Source of the DNA: Myrica gale
Lineage: Eukaryota; Streptophyta; Magnoliopsida; Fagales; Myricaceae
Assembly: GCA_963930655.1 (NCBI GenBank)
Contig: OZ005607.1
Location: forward strand, 13,718,874-13,782,873
Direction of reading: 5' to 3'
DNA: 64,000 nucleotides
Positions 45,917-57,991 of the stretch are shown one piece after another (position 1 is the stretch's first letter; each line of letters starts with the position of its first letter). Below the pieces are notes generated by a model that worked only from the letters and a program-made list of their open reading frames with translations, was not told where the DNA came from and ran no database searches. Made by a program: the position numbers and the translations under genes.

Positions 45917-47436
45917 TGTCCGCCTGGTTGACCTCCACGGAACTAAATACCAACTATTTTCACTTTTCCATAGTAATTCGATGAAGGAGAAGTACTATAT
46001 GGAGTCCTTGAAAACTGAAGTAGTCGGAATGACATTGGCAATCAAATCTATAACTACTTCAAAATCCTTTTCTCCAATGGTTTTTCTAACCATAACGATG
46101 AGCTTTCAGATTTGATTAAGCCGAGTATTACTTCAGTGTGATCTATTGGAGCTACGAAAGCCCCCAGGCCGGATGGTATTACGACACTCTTCTGTAAGCA
46201 TGTAAGCAACATTGGTTGATTGTGAAATGGGATGTTATTTATGCAGTACAACTGTTCTTCCACTTAGGGTTTTCACTTTTACAACCCCATCTCTTGTTAG
46301 CCATTATCGTCCTATAAGTTTATGTAATGTGATGTACAAGATTCTTGCTGGCCGTTTGTGGCCTCATTTGGGCAAACTCATATCTCCCATGCAGGTTGGT
46401 TTTGTACCCAACCGATTCATGCAAGAGAACACCATCCTAGTTAACGAAATTGTTTACTTCGTGAAACACAAAAAAGGAAGCATGGGTTGATGGCTATGAA
46501 GTTCAATATGGAGAAAGCATGTGACCTTATTAAGTGGTCATTCTTGTTGGAAGTGTTGAACCGTTTCGGCTTTTCTCCCTATTTGGTTGATTGGATTAAT
46601 CAATGCATAAATACGGTGTCTTTTTCTTTTATGTTGAATGATAGCCCCTTTGATTTTTTTCCAATCCGAGAGAGGGCTTCGACAAGGGGATCGATCCACT
46701 CTCGCCCTTCCTCTTTATCTGTTCAAAGGTGTTTTCCAAACTTCTTAATCGAGAAGAAGAAGCTCATCAACTAAGAGGTATCCAAATCAGCTGTGGAGCT
46801 CCATACATCTCACATATGATGTTTGTTGATGACCTCATGATTTTTTGTAACGCTACTATTGAGGAAGCTGATGTTGTCAATCCTTGTTTGCATAAATACA
46901 TGTTATGCTCAGGGAAGAGGATTAGCAGTGCAAAATCTGGAATTTTTTTGAGTCCAAATTGCCAACATCAAGTCAAACACCAAATTGGACATGAGCTGGA
47001 TATTTTCAAATCAACCTTGGCTCGTAATTACCTAGGTCTCCCCCTCACTATTCCACGTTCTAAACGTGCTGCCTTTCATGATATCAAGGATAGTATCTAT
47101 TCTTAGATCCAAGGGTGGAAGGCAAGATGTATTTCTCAAGCTGGCAGACTTACCCTTATTAAATCCGTAACAGCCACCACTCTTATATCGCATGTCCTCT
47201 TTTCTTTTACCTAAAAGCTGGTGTAAGGAAGTGGATCGCAATCTGCAAGATTTCTTTTTGGGGTTTCTCTAATCAGTCTAACCGCCACTTCACTCATGTG
47301 ACTTGGTCCTCTATATGTCGTCCCAAAGAGATCGGTGGTTTGGGAGTTCGACACTTGCATGACATTAACAAAGCTTTAGTTTCAAAGCTTAGTTGGTTAA
47401 TCTACAAAGCACCAGAAGCTACCTAGGTTAAAGCTC

Positions 47437-48631
47437 TGTTAACCCAAGGTTGTTCCGAGAACAATTCGTTTTGATTTTGATGATAACAAACTCTATACTG
47501 GCTTTAAAGGATTTTAGACTTATATATCGTCAATCCACAAATACTAAGTTGATTTTCAAAATGATTGAGATTCTCTCTCAATAAATGGTCATAAATATGT
47601 ATTAACACCAATGCATAAGCTAAAATGTTAATATAATTTATTATAGGTGTTTAAAGATAAATTGGAGTGAAAACGATACTTTCAAGTTGTTGAAAAACCT
47701 ATCCAACATTGATATTGTAGACATATAGAAATATGGTGTCGATACACTGCACTAACACCCGAAAGCTATTTTGAAGGTGTCGACACATGTGAAGATATTG
47801 TCGATACATGCCACAGACACCCGAGAGCCAATTTCCAGACAAGAAGATGGTGTCGACACATGCTGCAATTTTACAAATTCTCTCAAAACGACGTCAGCTC
47901 TTTTTTTGTCATTAATGCATCTAGGGCACCTCTCCAACAGTATAATAAAGTCTGATGATGATCATTCAAGTCTAGAAGATTATAAATAGATCAATATGGA
48001 GAGAGAAAAGACAACAAATTCCATCATCATCTCTGACCTTGCCTCCAAAGAGAGAGAAAGAGCTTGAAGAAGAAAGTTTTCTTAGAACCCAAGAAAGCTA
48101 CTGCTTTACCTGCCATTACTCTAGCTTTCATTCTCTAATCTTGTCTTCTTGCTCATTATTATGTCTTGTATTTGCACATCTAGCTTAAAGAACTATTCTT
48201 TACTACCACTTTTATCAATCCTTTGTAAAACATTTAAGTGTGGGGAAACACTTGAGCATACCCTTAAGGATGGATGAAATCTCTTCTTAAGTGTTGGGAT
48301 TTGTAGTAATAGTTGAAGCGTGACCACAGAAAAACGCTTGTAACGATTACTTAGCATTCGAAAGCTAAGGTGTGATTGTTATTGGATTATAGTAGAGAAG
48401 TCCAAGGAAGGCAATAACCTTAGGATGAACGTAGACAAGTCTTGACCGAATCACTTAAAAATATCGGTGTTGTCTCTATATCCTTTTGCTCTCTTTTATT
48501 TATCATATATCTGTGATTGTGGTGTGTATTAATTAATATCTTGAATATTTCTCTTGGTTATTCTTTGAAAAAGTTTTAATTTTTATTAAAACTCAATTCA
48601 TCTCCCTCTTGGGTTGTCACCTAAACTCGCA
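47437..48631 (+). mobile_element. solo LTR of a copia-type element inside the LINE
   Basis: It starts TGTTAACCCAAGG and soon carries TTTTGATTTTGATGATAACA, typical of SIRE-like copia LTRs. It ends CACCTAAACTCGCA. AGCTC flanks both sides (47432-47436, 48632-48636). 1195 bases with no internal region. LINE ORF2 coding stops at its left and resumes at its right. Confidence 0.8.
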
Positions 48632-48929
48632 AGCTCTATCCTTATGATGCCAGGAAAAAGTCAAGTGCCTCTTGGATTTGGCACGGAATTCTGAAGATTT
48701 TGGGTAAAGGACTGTACTATTTGATTAAAGGTGGCTCCGAAGTGGATGCGTGGAAAGGCCCGTGGATACCCTATGTTCCCAACTTTATGCCAACTAGTCA
48801 GGTTGATGATAACTCTGGTTGACCTAACCTCAGAGTGGCTTATTTAATATATGACAATACTAGGCAATGGAAAATTGAAGTTGTGGAGGACTTATTTGAC
48901 CCCATCAGTGCCCAAGCCTCTCTTGGCCG

Positions 48930-49500
48930 AACTTTCAACAGTTTTCTTAGCTTGCCAATTGGCTCCCTCCCTCTTCCGAGGGGAGAATTATTATCGGAGG
49001 AGACTCACGTACTGCTTGTCAACTGGTTCTCAGGGGGCCCATCCTGGATATTACTCTAAAAGATCCAAGCCATGCTCTCTCGTCATCCGAACTGGAGTTT
49101 TGAATGATTAGTGATTTGCTTAAGGAAAAAAAACATTCATATAATGTAAATCTCTTTTTAAAACTTTTTTTTTGTGAATCACTGACCTGAAGGTATCCCG
49201 TGCAGCAGTTATGCCCTGATTGTTGCCGGAAGAGATCCTTCAACTCACAACAGAAGATCCCAAAGAGGAAAAAAACGAAAGAAAAGCCAGAGTAGCAAAA
49301 GAGGTAACAATATATATCGTCTTATTGTTGATTGATAAATGTAGTCCTAAGATTTTCACACTATTGATGTTGTACAGTCCAATTGGGAAAGAAATACACG
49401 TTGGTGGTGTGTGTATGTGTGTGTGGGGGGGGCTAAAATTTTAGCCACTCCCCGTGGACTATTTTATTCACTGCAGCAAATAGTATGTGTTATTAGTCCT
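48930..49500. other. gap between LINE end and 4CLL7 stop
   Basis: The LINE tail becomes unrecognisable after about 48930-49110. A short GT-rich run (49410-49430) precedes the 3' region of 4CLL7, whose 3' UTR must lie here on the - strand. Confidence 0.35.
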
Positions 49501-49506
49501 TTGCTT

Positions 49507-52500
49507 TCACATTTTGGACCGTACTTTCTCAATGAGCTCCCTTCTGAGGATTTTTCCTGAAGCAGACTTTGGAACTTTATCTATGAACGAAACACGCCGA
49601 AGTCTTTTGAAAGGTGCAACCTATAAGAAAATGGAGAAACCATCTTAGAGAAAAAGGTCAACGATTTTGGCTTGCTTCCCCATTCATATTAAGAGCAGTA
49701 AGAAAAGATTCAAAGTTCGACCCCAAATTTTCTATCCTTTTTTTGTTCCTCTTTAGTTTGTTTGTGCCTTTACCTGACCAGCAATAAATTTTGCAACATC
49801 TTCTTCGGTCAGTGAACTGTTTGGTTTGCGAACAACATATGCAGCCGGGACTTCACCAGCTTCAGCATCAGGAAATCTGCAATGTGGAAATGACTCACCG
49901 ATCAAATGGCACGTTGGTAAGAAGGAATGCTATGAATTTCGGATGGGGTTCAACTTACGGGATGACAACAGAATCTAAGATCTCAGGGTGAGAAAGAAGC
50001 AACCCTTCAAGTTCTGCCGGTGCAACCTAGTGAGAATCGAAGATAAAAGAAATTATGAAAGAGTTTAGAACCAGACATGAGGACACTGAAAAGCCTAAAT
50101 GATGCATGACCTTTCCCAACATCTACCAGAAATAATGTTTTCCTAAGAACTCTGGTATAAACATACATTAACAGAAACGTCAAAACAAAATAACAGTCCA
50201 TGATGGAACCTTGCTTAGTGTATGTCAAATGTTTGTCTCGATACTCGATCCAAGGTCTTGATACTCACTTCCAATACAACAGCCCACTTTCTTCCCTTTT
50301 TTTCTCATTGACAAAATCTCTCTTTTGAAAAATCAATGAGTATCTGGCATGTATATGCTAAAAACATTTCCAAGTTACCTGAAAACCTTTGTACTTGATG
50401 AGCTCCTTGATTCGGTCGACAACATAAAGTTGGCCAAGTTCATCAAAATATCCAAGATCTCCTGTGTGTACCCAGCCCCTTTTATCTATAGTCAGTTCGG
50501 TTGCTTGTGGATTATTGTAATAACCTGAAAATGAATTTTGAATAGGCCATATCATGCGACTGTAGAGGAAAAAGTACTATTTTGCCTTTGGAAATAAATT
50601 TAGAAGAGCATCAACATTTGAAAGGTATATACCCAATACATGTGAAAAATATCTTCACATTATTTAACCTCACAAAGGCAACCTGCACAAAATTACTTCT
50701 AGTTGCAATTACAAACATTAAAAAATATATGTTAAATTTAAATTCAGAGCACCTGCACATTAAAATATCTTCACATTATTTAACCTCACAAAGGCGGTTT
50801 GCACAAAATTACTTCTAGTTGCAATTACAAACATTAAAAAATATATGTTAAATTTAAATTCAGAGCTGGATAGGAGGAAGACTGCAATCCACGAAGATAT
50901 TATTCTTCATTGAATGGCATATGACTTGGTACCCTAAGAGCAAGCTTTAGAGAGGATGCAGAGAGAAGCATATGAACAGAGGGACGAGAGGCTTTACTGC
51001 TTGATGTTAGCTAGCATATCAGCACAATCATGCCTTCCATATAGAGATGAGTAAAGCAGCCATCATCTAGCTGCTAAAGCATGTACCTAAATAACCACAC
51101 CATGGGAGGAATCAAAGTGGGCATTCAAAGTGGCTCTTGTTTTTGGAATAGAGAGCAGTGTTTTTCTGACACGTCGAATCAAGCTTTTGTTGCATCATTC
51201 TACATTTTCTCCCCATTTCTAGCAGGTTGTACAACTAACTGGCCAGGAGATCAAAGTGGTATTAGGTTCAAAATCTGATTTGGACATGAAACCACACACC
51301 ATAAAACTATTAATTTGAGTGTCTAACCAAGCTACCATTATCAGGCACGATACTGGATCAAATAAGTTCTAATGGCAGACTAGCTCAGACAAAAAAAGAA
51401 GCCATTTATAGCTGACAAATAAATGGGAAAATATCCAAGGGTATACTATGATTTTTAAGCTTCTAAAACCCTAGTTTTGGCTGATTAAGACCCGAGTTTT
51501 AATCCATTCAACTCAGAGAAATCCATCACCAATCGTTCAATTTGTAATGGAATCCAAATAATTGAAACTATAACCTCACGAATTGAAAATTCAAAAACAT
51601 GACAAAGGAAAAAAGTAGAGAAGTTAGGAACCATGGTGTCCATGGCAGCCGGCTATGAAGGAGCATTTGACTAGCTCCCAAGGCCACGAGAACCTATGCC
51701 TCCTCCACAGGAGCCTCACAATGGCCATGGGGCTCTGATGGTGGAACCGTGGCTGTGGCTGACATAGGAAAGGCTCTAATTTCCTCGTTGTTGTCTTTGG
51801 CCTAAGATTTTCACTTCTTATGGGTATAATAGTAATTGTATACAAATCTGGTCAAATATTAACTGATTGCTGACCCTGATTTTAGATAGTTGAGGTTGGG
51901 TCCTAACTTTAAAATATTTGAAGCTCAAGTCAAAATATTATGTTTAAACAATGTTATAATAGTAATTCAAACAAGGTCCACATTTTAAATTCCCCAAACC
52001 AATATGTATAAATATGGGAGACAAAAGTGGTCAAAGACTAAGGACTTTTAGTACAGATAAAAACTGGCTGGAAAATACAAAAACCCCTGGTTGGGAATAA
52101 CTTTTACAAATAATGCACTGGTGTGACAAAATATTGTCCAACTGCTATCTAGCTAAAGATGATAACCGCTATATAAAGGATAACCTTTGACTTGGTAGAT
52201 CCAGCCATGAAACTAAACAAGGACACATGCTTAGTTTGCCTAACCAGGGATTAAGCTATGCCAAAGATTTTATCTAGTAGTCATCATCCATGATGTAAGT
52301 AACCAGATGCAGGGCTAGCCATGATCATCATGGACCGTGGCATTGAATTTGTCCGACATAATGATCACAACTACAATGTCCTCGTCGACTATGGTTCAAT
52401 ATTTAAATGCAATGACTGCCATAATTCTGGATGACCAGGATAACATCATTTAGTCAATGATGAGTTGCCTGACTTTCCCTCCATCTCAAGGAGGAGAAAA

Positions 52501-54518
52501 TCTTTCAAGAAGAAAATATGTCCTGTAAACAGGACCTGGTATAAAAATATTAGGACAGAAGCAAATTGAGAAGAGAAGAAGAAGAAGAAAGAAAAAAAGC
52601 TCTACCTTGCATCATATTAGGTCCTCGAACCCATATTTCCCCTAACTGTTTAGGGGGAAGAGGCTTCAAGGTATCCACGCTGACTATTTGGGCTTCCACT
52701 CCAGAAACAAGTGTTCCAGCTGAACCACTATTCCGAATGCCTACTCTACAACTTTCCACGGAAATAACTCCACAAGTTTCAGTCATACCATACCCCTGAA
52801 ACGAAAAAGAACGTTCATAATGGAAAAGGAACTTTCCTATTCCCTGCTGCTCTATCAAAACCCAAAGACGTGCAGAATGAACTTCAATCAAAAACCAAAG
52901 CAGGCAATGAATGCCCTAAATCATCCTGGACTTAAACACTTCCAAAAGTCTAACAATTTTATGAAGTACAAATGAATTTTCAGTGTCTTGATTAGAGCCA
53001 TTCAGCAATTCCCAGCATATTCCTCGTCATTAAGACGATCTTCCCTGCAACGACCTTGAGTTTCTTAAGGTTTCTTTCATTAATCCTAACACTACCTTTC
53101 ACTCCTTAATCGGGGTACAAGTCCATGAGATTCTACAGACAGAAGAGATAATTAATTTTTAATTATCTTGGAATCAAAGCAAACAGTTGATGTCACAATA
53201 AACATTTTCGCTAGCTAAAGCATGAATCCTTATACTCTGATTATTCTTAAGATTTCTATTCAAAAGTACATACCACATGACCATTTAATTAATATGTAAA
53301 TCAAATCGGTAATGTTCCAGAGCGGCGGCACATGGGCAACAATTAATTTTTTTCTTTCTTTCCTGAAGCCAGTAAGCAACGAGTTAATAAAATAGAGACT
53401 TGGCTAAAGCTACTTCCAATTAATCAAATAGATTCGCATCGTAAACAGGTTTCACAGTATCGTCTTGCAAGATTATTATAATGCAGCTGAAAATGACGAC
53501 GTCCAAGTACCTGTTTAACCACGGCCTGAGGAATATTTCTGTTACACTCCTCCATCAAATCCTTCCCCAAAGGCGCGGCGCCGGACCCAATCTGCTTCAA
53601 GGACGAGAGATCGTAATTGTCGACCAAACGCTGCTTCGCCAGCGCGAGTATTATTGGCGGCACCACCCACATATGGCTCACCCTGTATCTCTCAATCGTC
53701 ATCAGAATCTTCTCCAGGTCGAACTTCGCCATCGACACGATGGCGTTCCCCATCTGCAGCCGCGAGTATATTATCACCGCCAGCCCGAACACGTGGAACA
53801 TCGGCAGGACGCATAGAAACACGCAGTCCCTCTCCCCATCGAGCTCTTGGTCCATCGCGATCATCTGTGACGCAGCGATGAAATTCCCGTGAGTCAGAAT
53901 CACTCCCTTGCTCGTACCGGTCGTGCCAGAGGAGTAGAGCAGCACTGCTGTGTCGGTTTGCTTCACATTGACGACCGGGAAATCGGACCCGGACCAGGAT
54001 CCAGCTAAGTTAACCAAGTCGTCAAAATGGATAACCTTTGAAGAAGTAGTAGAAGCATGATTCGGTCCCAAGAGGACGGCTGGGAGGTTGAAATCTTTGA
54101 CTTTGTCCCACAATTCGGGGACGGTTATAACCAACTTGGGGTTGGAGTCTTTAATTTGCTTGGCGAGCTCATTCACCGTGTAGACGGGGTTGACGGTGGT
54201 GGCGATGGCGCCGACGGCGACCACGGCAAAGAAGCAGAGAGGGAACTGGATGGAATTGGGAGCGAAGATGAGGACGACATCGCTCTTTTTGATGCCCAGA
54301 CGTACCAAACCACGGGAGAGTTTAGCCACCGTCGATTTGAACTGGGAGAAGGACAAGGTTTCGGAGGAATCGGCGTCGATGAGGGCCGGTTTGTGAGGGT
54401 GAGAGGAAGAGTTCCGGAAGAGGAAGGAGACCATGGAGAGGTCAGGCTGTGCGGGTAACACGACAGGTGGTCTGAGAGACCTGTAGATGCCATCACTGCC
54501 GTACCCAGACTTCTCCAT
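49507..54518 (-). CDS. 4CLL7: 4-coumarate:CoA ligase-like 7, peroxisomal acyl-CoA synthetase
   Basis: Exons on the - strand: 54518-53511, 52795-52606, 50524-50379, 50026-49959, 49876-49774 and 49620-49507. All junctions are GT-AG and in frame: 542 aa, against about 544 for Arabidopsis At4g05160, which it resembles from MEKSGYG to the end. ANL-superfamily motifs: P-loop [10 protein letters not shown] (196-205), GYGMTE (337-342), GEIWVRG (388-394), HTGD (419-422), [11 protein letters not shown] (436-446) and the catalytic lysine in SGKILRR (K528). The last residues SKM are a type 1 peroxisome signal. The enzyme makes acyl-CoA via an acyl-AMP. Arabidopsis relatives act on fatty acids and jasmonate precursors, so lignin precursors are unlikely as the main substrate; this is inference from family. 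The gene looks intact. Its 2.1 kb intron 2 contains a tandem duplication. Confidence 0.96.
50646..50866. repeat. tandem duplication in 4CLL7 intron 2
   Basis: Two copies of 105 bases (50646-50750 and 50762-50866) run from AATATCTTCACATTATTTAA to AAATTTAAATTCAGAGC. By eye they are identical except for four adjacent bases: GGCAACCTGC in the first and GGCGGTTTGC in the second. Confidence 0.85.
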
Positions 54519-54596
54519 TATTGGGATAAGGATATAGCTAGCTGAAGCTCCTCAAGAGTTATGAGCGGAGGTGAAAGGGAGGTTCAGCTTTGCATC

Positions 54597-54609
54597 TATA
54601 TATATATAA
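54597..54609 (-). promoter_or_regulatory. 4CLL7 TATA box
   Basis: A TATATATATATA run lies about 80 bases upstream of the ATG at 54518, read on the - strand. Transcription would start near 54565-54575, giving a short 5' UTR of about 50 bases. A (GACAGT)5 run and a G-rich run lie further upstream. Confidence 0.5.
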
Positions 54610-54792
54610 GTCCGAATGTTTAGGATCGAGTAGCCCGGCCAACAGAGCACGCAACTCGAATGCCTTTTCCCTCTTGATGTTAGCGATGACGAATCTCTTT
54701 GTATTGCTTGCTCTGATCAGGTTGTCGGGGAGTGGGAGCGTGGATGGTATACTATTAACTATTCCTATTTCCTAATCCTTTTAAATAGAGTG

Positions 54793-54822
54793 GACAGTGA
54801 CAGTGACAGTGACAGTGACAGT
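54793..54822. repeat. (GACAGT)5 microsatellite
   Basis: Five perfect hexamer units upstream of 4CLL7. Confidence 0.9.
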
Positions 54823-54947
54823 GAGCCGTTTTATCAAGGAATATGATATGGATCAGGATTTCAGGGGTTGGTAATGCATTCTATTTAGAGCATGGCGAAT
54901 ACTTAGAAAATAAAAATAAAAATTTTGTGGCATGGAGAATGGATTTT

Positions 54948-54966
54948 GGGGTGGGGTGGGGTGGGG
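54948..54966. repeat. (GGGGT)n tract with quadruplex potential
   Basis: Four GGGG runs separated by single T, followed by GGTGTGGTGTGG. Four runs of four G can form a G-quadruplex. It is about 430 bases upstream of the 4CLL7 start. Confidence 0.7.
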
Positions 54967-54969
54967 TGG

Positions 54970-55800
54970 TGTGGTGTGGAATGTGTGTTATATAGCATGA
55001 CAAGTGTTTCCTTTTTTATCCAAACGAACAACATCTTGAAATTATTTTTTTTTGTGAATGACATGCTTAATGAGTTATTATGAATTCGGCTTTGCATATG
55101 AAGAAACCAAGCAAGATGTTGCTCAAAGACTATTTAAAAAATAACTACTAGAACCACTAGTTATTGGTTCTAGTAGTTGTTGGCGATGTGTTCGATCACT
55201 GCTTTCTCTGTTCGGCATAGAGTATTTGTGATATCTTGATCTATATTGAGTCTCACTAGTCTTGATTTAACAACTTGGTTAGCTTGAATCCGTAGTTGAT
55301 TTCGCTTTTTATGATACATTTTGTTCTATAGTTATAATATGCAATAAAAGCCTATCGGGATTACTTAGGAAAAAAGAATATCAAATGATGACAAAAGTAT
55401 ATATAGCAACTAAGTGAATATAATTATTTTTGCCAATGTGTGAAAGTAATCGAAACAAATCAAACAGAAGAATTATATTGGAAAATAGGCAAGATTGAAA
55501 AGAGTCAAGCCTTAGAATTGTTGGATAACTTTGTTATAGTTTCCCTTTCTATTTAAGTATTGTAATCTATTTTTGGCGTAAAAGAAGTAGGGGACATCAA
55601 TAGCATATAAAAAATTGAATAAATTAATGCACAAAATATAAATATAATAAAGATGTAGAGACGTATGTCATGTGCATACCAAAGTGGCAAGAGGAAGTTC
55701 GTCTTCTCTAGAATTTATGAAAAAAATTACTAAAAGTTTTTATAAGCGTGTCATTATAATAGTTTCTAAAGGATATGTTTGTGCCAACCAAAACAAATAT
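54970..55800. other. AT-rich intergenic DNA
   Basis: No gene seen. ACTAGAACCACTAGTTATTG, then GTTCTAGTAG at about 55146-55180, makes a small imperfect palindrome. Confidence 0.35.
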
Positions 55801-56110
55801 AGGGTGATGTTCGTTTTGAGAAAAAATGTAGGATTTTAGAGAAGTTGTGAATTTTTATGTTGAATAGTGTTTTATTGGTGTTTGTGTAAAGTGGAGAGAG
55901 AAATGATTTGATGTAATTGTTTAATAAAAAAGTATTGGAGTTATGTGAAAAAGTATAGAGAGAGAAAATTTATGTTGAATAAAAAATTAAAAAGTTGTTG
56001 GAGATTGTGTAAAATGTATTGGTTTTTGTGTTTGAATTCTGAATATGTTCGGTGGTAGAATTGTGAATATACTTAGAATCCTGAAAAAATGGTGAAAACG
56101 AACATACCCT
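55801..56110. mobile_element. MITE, family C, copy 1
   Basis: Ends AGGGTGATGTTCGTTTTGAG and GAAAACGAACATACCCT are inverted repeats. 310 bases, non-coding. The interior is shared almost unchanged with copy 2 at 56226-56530. Confidence 0.8.
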
Positions 56111-56225
56111 AGGTTGAATAAAGCAAGGACAAATCTTGCTACAGAAGACAAAGACCCCACCTCATCTCCTCTTACGTTGACGAAATCAAGCAATGCGTGA
56201 AGGCCCCAAAAGGTTCCGATGGATT

Positions 56226-56530
56226 AGGGTGATGTTCGTTTTGAGAAAAAATGTAGGATTTTGGAGAAGTTGTGAATTTTTATGTTGAATAGTGTTTTAT
56301 TGGTATTTGTGTAAAGTGGAGAGAGAAATGATTTGATGTAGTTGTTTAATAAAAAAATATTGGAGTTATGTGAAAAAGTATAGAGAGAGAAAATTTATGT
56401 TGAATAAAAAATTAAAAAGTTGTTGGAGATTGTGTAAAATGTATTGGTTTTTGTGTTTGAATTCTGAATATGTTCGGTGGTAGAATTGTGAATATACTTA
56501 GAATCCTGAAAAAATGGTAAAAACGAACAT
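56226..56530. mobile_element. MITE, family C, copy 2
   Basis: Starts AGGGTGATGTTCGTTTTGAG and ends AAAACGAACAT, lacking the last few bases of copy 1. I count about five substitutions against copy 1 over 305 bases. The flanks differ from those of copy 1. Confidence 0.8.
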
Positions 56531-57813
56531 GACCGGAGTATCCTCCAAATACTGTACTGGAACTGATTCTGACTTGACCTTGAAGAATCAGCAACCTGCT
56601 CAAGAAAGAAGAGACGAGAACTGAAGTTTTATTCGAACAAGTTTCTTTTTCTCGATATTTTATTTAATTAATTCATTTAGCTCATGTTAATTAATATTTT
56701 GATCTATAATTTTTTTTATTAGTCTAATATTTTCATTTTTTTTAATGTTATAGTCTTTAATTGTATAATTAATTAATTTGGGTCAAGTTTTACACATTAT
56801 TTTGATCTATAATTTTATCATTAATCTATTAAATTTATTTTCTTCGATATTATATCCTCTAATTTTTAAACTAATTAATTTGACTAATAAAATTGCAGGA
56901 TTCTTTAGGTAGAAGAACTTTGTTACTAATAGTGATGGCAGCCTAAGTCACCGACTTTGAATTGTTGGAAGACCGATAGGAAGACGATCAAAATTTTGGT
57001 GAAATCATTGCCAAATTAAAGAAACCAGCAGGGCTGAATATGCTGCCATATAGATTGCATGATAAATATTTGTTCAAGGGCAATCAGTTATGCATATCAG
57101 AAGGTTTTTTGCAGGCAGCGGCGGAACCAGGACTCAAGTGGAGGGGGAACAAATTCTTAAAGCGAAATGACATCTCAAATTTTTTTTTCTACTTAATGCA
57201 AAAAATGTCTTAGAATTAAATTTTCGAAAATTAAGGTATAAAAACATTAAAAATATAGAAATACACGCACCCTACTATTTAATTGCAACAATTGAAGACA
57301 CAAAGCAGCTTTCCTTCAAATATAATTACACATATTGACATGAACCCACTGCATTTTCTTTCAGCTAAATATATATGAAAATTACATGCATTTCTGACTA
57401 ATCCATCAAAACAATAAAAAGCAAAGGAAAAGAGTTATTTTAAAATAGAAAGCATGTAATTCTGAACACCTCATTTTGTCTATTATATTCGACTATTGTG
57501 TGACTCTATTTCGTTGTAGAGAACATGAATGAAAATGAAACACTCCCTTGTTATCTACTACATTTGGGTTTCGAAAAGTAAAAGACGATCAGGTGTAAAC
57601 TAGACCCCAAAGTTTCGAAAACATTGAGAAAAACATTCATTTTTGGGTGTCTTGACAAAAACATTAAATTGCTTTATTGAAAAGAATGCCATGGGAAATA
57701 CTAGGCAATGCTGATACTTTTTCTCTTATTTCTTCGATCATTTATATGCAAACAGACGAAGAACTTCGCGAAAAACACAGAGTAAAGAACAAAAAGATAA
57801 AAGAGAATACTAA
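56531..57813. other. 1.3 kb without a recognisable gene
   Basis: AT-rich. 56650-56890 has TTAATTAATT-type runs with GATCTATAATTTT repeated. A CAGCGGCGGAACCAGGACTC at about 57116 resembles one end of a hAT-derived element, but no second end was found. Confidence 0.35.
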
Positions 57814-57991
57814 GGGGTTGTTCGGCACCTTTGTATTCTCAGGATTTTTTGAATCCTGAGAATACACAAACCGAACATGTTTTTTAACATCACCTAAAAA
57901 TAACTACCGCACGTATACCAATAAAGTTAACATCATCTAAAAATTTTCAAAACACAAAAAATTCTCAAAAAACTAACCCCACCGAACATCC
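57814..57991. mobile_element. MITE, family B, copy 2
   Basis: Ends GGGGTTGTTCGG and CCGAACATCC. The interior AACATCACCTAAAAATAACT and CAAAACACAAAAAATTCTCA match, in inverted orientation, the copy in ABCF1 intron 1 (11986-12170). TAA precedes it. Confidence 0.65.

Larger units (their letters stand above)
36170..48930 (+). mobile_element. L1-type LINE, one copy split by later insertions
   Basis: A pyrimidine-rich leader (about 36170-36400) precedes ORF1. ORF1 starts near 36418 with a DUF4283 RNA-binding region (VRDRILEGGPWNIKGHFLIL, about 36690-36750) and a CCHC knuckle CYECGKLGHTQNAC (about 37054, read across frames). ORF2 endonuclease text starts near 39440 (ALIRCCNPDCIFLS) and resumes at 43744 (WFTDLLDGKKDHVFWQAF, GPQYTCSNK) and 44745 (RFEPVWVRDVSC). 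Reverse transcriptase is at about 46280-47390 (YRPISLCNVMYKILA, then the catalytic FVDDLMIF), and the zf-RVT start at 48640-48930 (KKSSASWIWHGI). In-frame stops and shifts are frequent, for example TAG within 36469-36474 and TAG at 47104. The order is collinear with one element, so I treat the pieces as one LINE about 6 kb long before insertions. Confidence 0.8.

Noticed and set aside
50646-50866. Possible CRISPR-like or satellite array
   Set aside because: Only two copies with an 11-base gap inside a plant intron. A plain tandem duplication explains it, and CRISPR arrays are not expected in plant nuclear DNA.
52320-52560. Knuckle-like CNDCH text in 4CLL7 intron 2
   Set aside because: Too short and too degenerate to call a LINE or gag fragment.
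53481-54458. Open frames of 68-133 codons on the + strand across 4CLL7 exon 1
   Set aside because: Antisense to a conserved coding exon. Their length reflects the GC-rich codon use of 4CLL7, not a gene.
57116-57180. CAGCGGCGGAACCAGGACTC resembling a hAT-type terminus
   Set aside because: No matching opposite end or target duplication within reach, so an element cannot be delimited.
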